Shown here in pieces: positions 59,022 through 64,000 of a DNA stretch of 64,000 nucleotides. The notes under the pieces were generated by a model. It was given only the letters and a program-made list of their open reading frames with translations, searched no databases and had not been told where the DNA came from. Source of the stretch: Pseudomonadota bacterium (lineage in GTDB: Bacteria > Pseudomonadota > Alphaproteobacteria > Rhizobiales > Rhizobiaceae). Location: assembly GCA_023457435.1 (NCBI GenBank), contig JAEWLS010000028.1:1-64000 (forward strand), read 5' to 3'. The first letter of the stretch is position 1. Each line of letters opens with the position of its first letter. The position numbers and the translations under genes are program-made.

Positions 59022-59725
59022 AACGTCACGGCCTTGCCTATCTCGGGCAGCAACACCTTGGTGTCACCACCCTGCATGCCCTCGATGAATTTCTCCGCGG
59101 TGGAATCCACCATGGGGAACGATGCATAGTGGCACGGAATGACCGTTTCGAACGAGAAATATCGCCGGCAGGCGAGCGCCGCGACCGCGCCGCCCATGGT
59201 GAAGCGGTCGCCGATCGGCACCAGGCCGATGCGGGGTGCATGCAGTTCGTTGATCAGCGCCATGTCCGAGAAGATGTCGGTGTCGCCCATGTGATAGACG
59301 CTGCCGCCGTCGGGGAAGTGAAGGATCAGCCCGAGCGGATTGCCCAAGTAGACGTTCTTTCCGTCGCCAAGATTGTACGAGGACGAGTGGTCGGCACGGA
59401 CGAAGGTGGTGGTGAAACCGCCGCAATCGACGGTGCCGCCAGTGTTACCGGGGTTGATCTTCTTGCCGTCATGCCCTTGGCTGACCATCCACATGCAGAT
59501 CTCGAAATTGGCGACCAGCTGCGCTCCGGTCTTCTTGAGGATCTTCAGCGCGTCACCGACGTGGTCGTTATGCCCGTGGGTGAGCATTACGTGCGTCACG
59601 CCCTCGGCCGGGCCTTCCCAACCCTCCTTCCACCAGGGCACGTCGGACAGGAACGGGTCGATGAGGATCCGGGCGTCGCCGTTCTCGATGCGGAAGGCGG
59701 ACTGGCCATACCAGGTGATCTTCAT
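59018..59725 (-). CDS. Metal-dependent hydrolase, UPF0173 (MBL fold)
   Basis: A 235-residue metallo-beta-lactamase-fold hydrolase of the UPF0173 family. It begins [28 protein letters not shown] and has the metal motif H-G-H-N-D-H in [17 protein letters not shown], then [16 protein letters not shown] and PCHYASFP (further ligands). The substrate of UPF0173 proteins is not known. First gene of a two-gene unit; divergent from ruvX. Confidence 0.93.
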   Translation of the reverse strand: MKITWYGQSAFRIENGDARILIDPFLSDVPWWKEGWEGPAEGVTHVMLTHGHNDHVGDALKILKKTGAQLVANFEICMWMVSQGHDGKKINPGNTGGTVDCGGFTTTFVRADHSSSYNLGDGKNVYLGNPLGLILHFPDGGSVYHMGDTDIFSDMALINELHAPRIGLVPIGDRFTMGGAVAALACRRYFSFETVIPCHYASFPMVDSTAEKFIEGMQGGDTKVLLPEIGKAVTL

Positions 59726-59793
59726 CGTGCTACTCCTCGATTTCGCTCGGGCGCGAAGATAGAACGGCGCATGAGCATGTCAAAGCAGCCCAC

Positions 59794-60261
59794 GTGACCA
59801 TCGCAACGCTTGAGGAATTGTCGCTCGCGCCTGGCGCGGTGGTGGCCGGGCTCGACCTCGGCACCAAGACGATCGGCGTCGCGGTGTCGGACCGCTCGCT
59901 GTCGTTCGCGCACCCGCGGGCGGTCATCAACCGCATCAAGTTCGGCAAGGATGCGGACGCGCTCCTGAAGGCGCTGGCGGCGGATCAGGTCGCCGCGGTC
60001 GTCGTCGGATTGCCGGTGAACATGGACGGTTCGGAAGGGCCCCGCGCCCAGGCCGCGCGGGCGTTCGTGCGCAACATGGCGCCGCGCACGCCGCTGCCCT
60101 TCGTGTTCTGGGACGAGCGGCTCTCGACAGTCGCCGCCGAGCGGACACTGATCGAGATGGATTTCTCGAGGAAGCGGCGCGACGGAATGATCGATTCCGC
60201 TGCCGCCGCCTTCATTCTGCAGGGGGCACTGGACCGGCTGCGGTCGCTTCGAGGGGCGTGA
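59794..60261 (+). CDS. ruvX: RuvX/YqgF-type putative RNase H-fold nuclease
   Basis: A 155-residue YqgF family protein, an RNase H-like nuclease implicated in Holliday junction resolution and in processing of the 16S rRNA precursor. The active-site start is [17 protein letters not shown] (D21), with [31 protein letters not shown] and a C-terminal [15 protein letters not shown]. The GTG start at 59794 is used, giving the normal N-terminus. The last 50 bases overlap the 3' end of a convergent membrane protein gene. Confidence 0.95.
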   Translation: MTIATLEELSLAPGAVVAGLDLGTKTIGVAVSDRSLSFAHPRAVINRIKFGKDADALLKALAADQVAAVVVGLPVNMDGSEGPRAQAARAFVRNMAPRTPLPFVFWDERLSTVAAERTLIEMDFSRKRRDGMIDSAAAAFILQGALDRLRSLRGA

Positions 60262-60541
60262 CCGCCGCACGGCGCGCTTCCCACCATGCGCGGATCGCGG
60301 CGCGGCGGCGCCACGCGAGTATGCCGAAAATGATGCAGGTATCGACGATACACGCGCGCGCCACCAGCGGCGGGATGAGCGCCGGGTCGATGCCGATCAG
60401 GTCGCCGTAGAACTGGAAGGCGAAGTCGTGCACCAGGCGGCTCAGCATCAGGTAGCCGAAGTTCATGTCGTAGTAGGAGAGCCCGAACCAGCCCCAGAAA
60501 AGGCCCATCGGCACAGCCCAGAAGAACAGGATGTACTTCAT
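60212..60541 (-). CDS. Small membrane protein, two TM segments
   Basis: A 109-residue protein with two predicted TM helices ([22 protein letters not shown] and [22 protein letters not shown]) and a basic then Ala/Pro-rich C-terminus. Not a family I can name. Its ATG overlaps the stop of the upstream membrane gene by one base (TGATG), so the two are translated together. Its 3' end overlaps ruvX by 50 bases tail-to-tail. Confidence 0.7.
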   Translation of the reverse strand: MKYILFFWAVPMGLFWGWFGLSYYDMNFGYLMLSRLVHDFAFQFYGDLIGIDPALIPPLVARACIVDTCIIFGILAWRRRAAIRAWWEARRAAVTPLEATAAGPVPPAE

Positions 60542-61086
60542 CAGGCGGCTCCGCCGACGCGATAGTAGGGGAAGCGGACGACATTGACGTTCGCCGCGGC
60601 GGCCAGCGCCATTTCGCGGGCCACCTGTGGAACGACGGTCGGCTTCGCTTCCGGTTCTGCCAGCGCTTCGCGCATCGCGACGAACGACGCGACGAGCAGG
60701 AGCAGACTCCCGACCGAGCCGAAGAACAGCGTTTCCGTGCTGGCGAGCGCCAGGGTCAGGACCACGAGGCCGGAAATGCCGAAGGCGCCGCCGAAGGCGA
60801 GTTCGTTGATAAAGCGTGCGTGCTGGGCGGTATCGCGCCCGCCCCCGAGCAGCACCGACACGAAAGTCGTCGCGAAGAACGCGGCAACCGCTGTTGCGCC
60901 GAAGCACAGGCCGCCCATGACCGCCTTGCCCGGCAACGTCTCCATGCCGTGGCCGGCGATCGGTATGCCGAAGGTCACGACCGCTGAAGCCGCGCCGTCC
61001 TCAGCCGCGAACAGTGCGAACGCAGCCACAAGGCCGAACACGGCCGTCCAAGCGAGACTGATGACGATTGCGGCAGTACGCTTCAT
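60541..61086 (-). CDS. Uncharacterised four-TM membrane protein
   Basis: A 181-residue protein with about four TM segments (IVISLAWTAVFGLVAAFALFA, VMGGLCFGATAVAAFFATTFVSVLL, FGGAFGISGLVVLTLALAS, FFGSVGSLLLLVASFVAM). A cytoplasmic tail holds AEPEAKPTVVPQVAREMALAAAANVN. ATG 61086 is preceded by GGGGGA. No family recognised. It forms an overlapping pair with the gene at 60212. Confidence 0.7.
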   Translation of the reverse strand: MKRTAAIVISLAWTAVFGLVAAFALFAAEDGAASAVVTFGIPIAGHGMETLPGKAVMGGLCFGATAVAAFFATTFVSVLLGGGRDTAQHARFINELAFGGAFGISGLVVLTLALASTETLFFGSVGSLLLLVASFVAMREALAEPEAKPTVVPQVAREMALAAAANVNVVRFPYYRVGGAA

Positions 61087-61224
61087 GGTGTCCCCCGATG
61101 GGCCGGCACACTCGCCGGTCGGGGCAGGGCCTGCAATCGAAACCAATTGTTAGGGTTAACGCGCGGACGGCTGGCCCAAGCCTCAACGCTTTACAGCCTC
61201 AGCCGCGCTGCCTATCGCCGGGCC

Positions 61225-62163
61225 ATGCTCGCCATCTTCGAAAGCATCCTGCCCGTTTTCTTGCTGATCGTACTCGGCAACCTGCTGCGACGCTCGTCGC
61301 TGATGGGCGACACCGGCTGGCTCGGGCTGGAGCAGCTGAGCTACTGGGTGCTCTACCCGGTGCTGCTATTCAACACCGTGGCGGCGGCGGATTTCTCAAA
61401 TCTCTCGCTCGATGCAATGTTCGCGGCCCTGCTCGCGTCGATCTTCATCATGGCCGGGCTCGTGCTGGCGACCTGGCCGCTGTGGCGCGGCGCAGCGGCC
61501 GCGACGCGCGCGGAATTCTCGTCCATTTTCCAGGGATCGCTGCGCTGGAACGGCTTTGTCGCGCTCGCCATCGCGCAGAAGCTCTATCCGCAGGAGGCGA
61601 GCGCGGTCGTCGCGCTGGTGATGGCGGTGATCATCATCCCCATCAACATCATGTCGGTGTCGGTGGTGTCGCGATTCGGGCATGGCGGCGCCAACTGGCG
61701 AAGCGTGCTGATCGCGATGGCGAAGAACCCGTTCATCATTAGCGTCGCGGCCGGAATCCTGTTCCGCTTGATTCCCGGCGGCGTCTACGGCCCGGTCATG
61801 CAGATGCTGACGCTGCTCGGCCAGGCGGCGATCGGCATGGGGCTGATCTCGATCGGCGCCGGCCTGCGCCCGGCGGATATGTACACGCTCCGCCCGGCAA
61901 TATGGTTTCCGGTGGTCGCCAAGCTCGCCCTGATGCCGGTGCTGGTTGGCGGCCTTGCCCTCGCTCTCGGTGTGACCGGCCCTGCCGTCGTCTACCTGGT
62001 GCTCTGTGCCGCCGTACCGGCCGCGATGAACGGCTACATGCTCGCGCGCCAACTCGGCGGCGACGCCGAATTCTATGCCGCGGTGGCCACGCTTCAGACG
62101 ATCCTGGCGGTGCTGACGATGCCGGTGGCGTTGTCGCTCGCGGCTCAGTTCGCTTCCGGGTAG
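61225..62163 (+). CDS. AEC-family auxin-efflux-carrier-type transporter
   Basis: A 312-residue inner-membrane transporter of the AEC (auxin efflux carrier) family with about ten TM helices. It starts MLAIFESILPVFLLIVLGNLLRR, followed by the paired-helix repeats typical of the family and NGYMLARQLGGDAEFYAAVATLQTIL near the end. Bacterial members export malonate, malate or other weak acids; the substrate here cannot be assigned. The frame continues 26 codons upstream of ATG 61225 without homology. Its 3' end overlaps the convergent aidB-like gene by 19 bases. Confidence 0.9.
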   Translation: MLAIFESILPVFLLIVLGNLLRRSSLMGDTGWLGLEQLSYWVLYPVLLFNTVAAADFSNLSLDAMFAALLASIFIMAGLVLATWPLWRGAAAATRAEFSSIFQGSLRWNGFVALAIAQKLYPQEASAVVALVMAVIIIPINIMSVSVVSRFGHGGANWRSVLIAMAKNPFIISVAAGILFRLIPGGVYGPVMQMLTLLGQAAIGMGLISIGAGLRPADMYTLRPAIWFPVVAKLALMPVLVGGLALALGVTGPAVVYLVLCAAVPAAMNGYMLARQLGGDAEFYAAVATLQTILAVLTMPVALSLAAQFASG

Positions 62164-63773
62164 AGCGTATCGACGATCGCGCGCGGATCGTGGCGCGCCG
62201 GCAGCATGCCGTATGTGCCGCGCCACTGCCCGGCCAGGCGTGTCTCGATGAATGCGTCGGCGATACGCCCGGCGCCGAGCCTTCGCAGTTCGGCGGCCGC
62301 CGCGGCGAGCGCGAGCTGCTCCGTCAGGATCCGCGCCGAGCCTTCGTCGGAAAGCGCGACGTCGACGGCTGCCTTCAGCACGCCGATCGTGCCGTTTCCC
62401 GCGGGGCCGAGGTCCCGCCGCATCCCCTCGACGACATCCTCGAACAACGTCGGCGCGCGGCGCAGAACGCGCAGCACGTCAAGCGCCATGACGTTGCCGG
62501 AGCCTTCCCAGATGGCGTTGACCGGCGCCTCGCGGTAATGCCGCGCCAGCGGAGCCTCCTCGACATAGCCATTGCCGCCGAGGCACTCCATCGCCTCGTA
62601 GGTGAGCGGCGGCGCCATCTTGCAGACCCAGTACTTCACCACCGGAGTCATGGCGCGCGCGAATGCGGCCTGCTCGCGACTGTCGGCCGCTTCGTCGAAG
62701 GCACGCGCCAGCCGGAACGACAGCGCCGTCGCCGCCGCAACGTCCAGCGCCATGTCGGCCAGCACGCGCAGCATGAGCGGCTGGTCGATCAGCCTCTTGC
62801 CGAACACGCTGCGATGCCGCGCGTGATGTACCGCCTCCGAAAGCGACGCGCGCATGATGCCGGAAGACGCGAGCGCGCAATCGAGCCGCGTCAGCGTGAC
62901 CATGTCCATGATCGTCTTGACGCCCTGCCCAGGCTCGCCGACCGGTTCGGCCAGGATGCCGCCGAACTCGACCTCGGAGGACGCGTTCGAGCGGTTGCCG
63001 AGTTTGTCCTTCAGCCGCTGGAATCGCAGCCCGTTCTGCTTCCCGTCGGGCAGGATGCGCGGGACGAGGAAACAGGTCAGTCCCTCGCTCGCCTGAGCCA
63101 GCATCAGGAACGCGTCGCACATAGGCGCCGACATGAACCATTTGTGGCCCGAGAGCCGATAGAGCCCTCCCCCGATGCGCTCCGCCGTCGAGGTGTTGGC
63201 GCGCACGTCGGTTCCGCCCTGCTTCTCGGTCATGCCCATGCCGAGCGTCAGCCCTTCCTTCTGCATCGGCGGCTTGTGGCTGGGATCGTATTTGCGGGTC
63301 GCGACGCGGGGCGCCCATTCCTTGAACAGCTTCGGCGTCGACATGATTGCCGCAAGCGACGCGCTGGTCATGGTGATCGGGCACAAATGCCCGCATTCGA
63401 GCTGCGCCGTGAGATGGAAGCGCACGCCACGGATCTGATGGCGCCGGCCGCGATCGTCCTGGCCATTCTCCCAAACGGAAGCGTGGAGCCCATTCGCCAC
63501 CGAGCGCCGCATCAGCGCGTGATAGGCGGGATGGAACTCGACCTGGTCGAGGCGCCGGCCCTGGCGGTCGAACGTCTTGAGCCGCGGCGTCTGCTCGTTG
63601 GCGAGGCGCGCGGAGTCCAGTGCCTCGGCGCTGCGCACGAAACGTCCAAGCAGGTCGAGTTCGCGTCGGACCGTGTCGGGAAACGCGTCGCTGAGCTGCA
63701 TGAGCAGCGGGTCGCCGCGCCAGGCGTTGCTGCCGGCCAGCGGTGGCGGCTGGTTTGTCACCTCGTCGGTCAA
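62145..63773 (-). CDS. AidB-like acyl-CoA dehydrogenase family protein
   Basis: A 542-residue flavoprotein of the AidB subgroup, implicated in protection from alkylation damage in E. coli. The length and the motifs GLTLGMGMTEKQGGTDVRANTS, YRLSGHKWFMSAPMCDAFLMLAQ, FVLAS-like LDCALASSGIMRASL, and ECLGGNGYVEEAPLARHYREAPVNAIWEGSGNVMALDVLR (FAD/CoA site with the AidB-type NAIWEGSGN) match AidB rather than short-chain ACADs. Convergent overlap of 19 bases with the AEC transporter gene. No ada or alkB nearby. Confidence 0.93.
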   Translation of the reverse strand: MTDEVTNQPPPLAGSNAWRGDPLLMQLSDAFPDTVRRELDLLGRFVRSAEALDSARLANEQTPRLKTFDRQGRRLDQVEFHPAYHALMRRSVANGLHASVWENGQDDRGRRHQIRGVRFHLTAQLECGHLCPITMTSASLAAIMSTPKLFKEWAPRVATRKYDPSHKPPMQKEGLTLGMGMTEKQGGTDVRANTSTAERIGGGLYRLSGHKWFMSAPMCDAFLMLAQASEGLTCFLVPRILPDGKQNGLRFQRLKDKLGNRSNASSEVEFGGILAEPVGEPGQGVKTIMDMVTLTRLDCALASSGIMRASLSEAVHHARHRSVFGKRLIDQPLMLRVLADMALDVAAATALSFRLARAFDEAADSREQAAFARAMTPVVKYWVCKMAPPLTYEAMECLGGNGYVEEAPLARHYREAPVNAIWEGSGNVMALDVLRVLRRAPTLFEDVVEGMRRDLGPAGNGTIGVLKAAVDVALSDEGSARILTEQLALAAAAAELRRLGAGRIADAFIETRLAGQWRGTYGMLPARHDPRAIVDTLYPEAN

Positions 63774-63861
63774 TGCGTCTCCCCGCGCGGCAAGCCTGAA
63801 TCGCCGTCATTCGACGCAATCCTGCATGATCGGGCGCGCGAAAGCGAGCGGCGGGACGGCG

Positions 63862-64000
63862 CTAGAACCACATGTCGCGTACGCAGCGGCCGTCGCGCGG
63901 CAAGTCCTCGAAGGTTGCGAGGCCGTCGAAGTGGTCGATCGGCAGCCCCGCGACGGCTTCCGGCGGCGCCAATCTTACGTTCACCGCCATGCGGCGCCGT
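63862..64000 (-). CDS. C-terminal fragment of an uncharacterised protein
   Basis: The frame ends at TAG 63862-63864 and stays open to the window edge. The visible 45 C-terminal residues include MAVNVRLAPPEAVAGLPIDH and RDGRCVRDMWF. I do not recognise the family. The 88 bases between it and the aidB-like gene show nothing notable. Confidence 0.55.
   Translation of the reverse strand, partial: RRRMAVNVRLAPPEAVAGLPIDHFDGLATFEDLPRDGRCVRDMWF

Overview
The window is chromosomal DNA of a GC-rich alphaproteobacterium, most likely Hyphomicrobiales (Rhizobiales) near the Mesorhizobium/Phyllobacteriaceae group. The support is a LexA gene with a direct-repeat GTTC-N7-GTTC operator, MipZ instead of a Min system at this locus, an EipB (DUF1849) envelope protein, a class I PHA synthase plus a phasin, and gene orders typical of this order (ppiD-trpD-trpC-moaC-moeA-lexA; rpsB-tsf-pyrH-frr-uppS-cdsA-rseP-bamA-lpxD-fabZ-lpxA; clpS-clpA-phasin-dac). 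This placement comes from gene content and order only, not from a search. I saw no prophage, insertion sequence, integrase, CRISPR array or toxin-antitoxin pair.

Layout. 1-0.55 kb: the 3' end of a DUF559 gene abutting a 250 bp inverted-repeat (MITE-like) element. 0.6-7 kb: homoserine dehydrogenase and an aminotransferase, a lipoprotein, PHA synthase, an M15-type peptidase lipoprotein and tRNA-Glu. 7-13.4 kb: a DUF4344 metallopeptidase and a complete oligopeptide ABC importer (binding protein, two permeases, fused double ATPase). 13.6-17.6 kb: map, radC, an L,D-transpeptidase, secG, tpiA. 17.7-24 kb: ppiD-like chaperone, trpD, trpC, moaC, moeA, lexA. 24-29.2 kb: comEC, gltX, gltA. 29.3-40.3 kb: a long minus-strand run of translation, lipid A, outer-membrane assembly and envelope genes. 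40.4-45.8 kb: an unknown gene with eipB, ridA, a phosphodiesterase, an acyltransferase, a HIT protein, azlCD. 45.9-50.9 kb: clpA, clpS, phasin, D,D-carboxypeptidase. 51-54 kb: a membrane J-domain protein, a VWA protein, mipZ, a DUF1489 protein. 54-63.8 kb: L-serine dehydratase, a 43-residue membrane protein, ydcF, gatA, gatC, an MBL hydrolase, ruvX, two membrane proteins, an AEC transporter and an AidB-like dehydrogenase. The window ends inside one more minus-strand gene.

Most of this is core housekeeping, and nothing in it amounts to an obvious new multigene system. The parts most worth a second look are: the VWA/J-domain pair joined by a TTGA stop-start overlap; the unknown gene directly behind eipB; a 43-residue membrane protein with its own ribosome binding site and terminator; the absence of lpxI and lpxB between lpxA and gltA; two sets of operator-like repeats between the divergent phasin and D,D-carboxypeptidase genes; a duplicated LexA box; and the MITE-like element whose edge supplies the stop codon of the DUF559 gene. 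Several start codons are GTG or TTG, and three downstream genes start at a TTG overlapping the stop of the reading frame before. No intergenic gap exceeds 300 bases.
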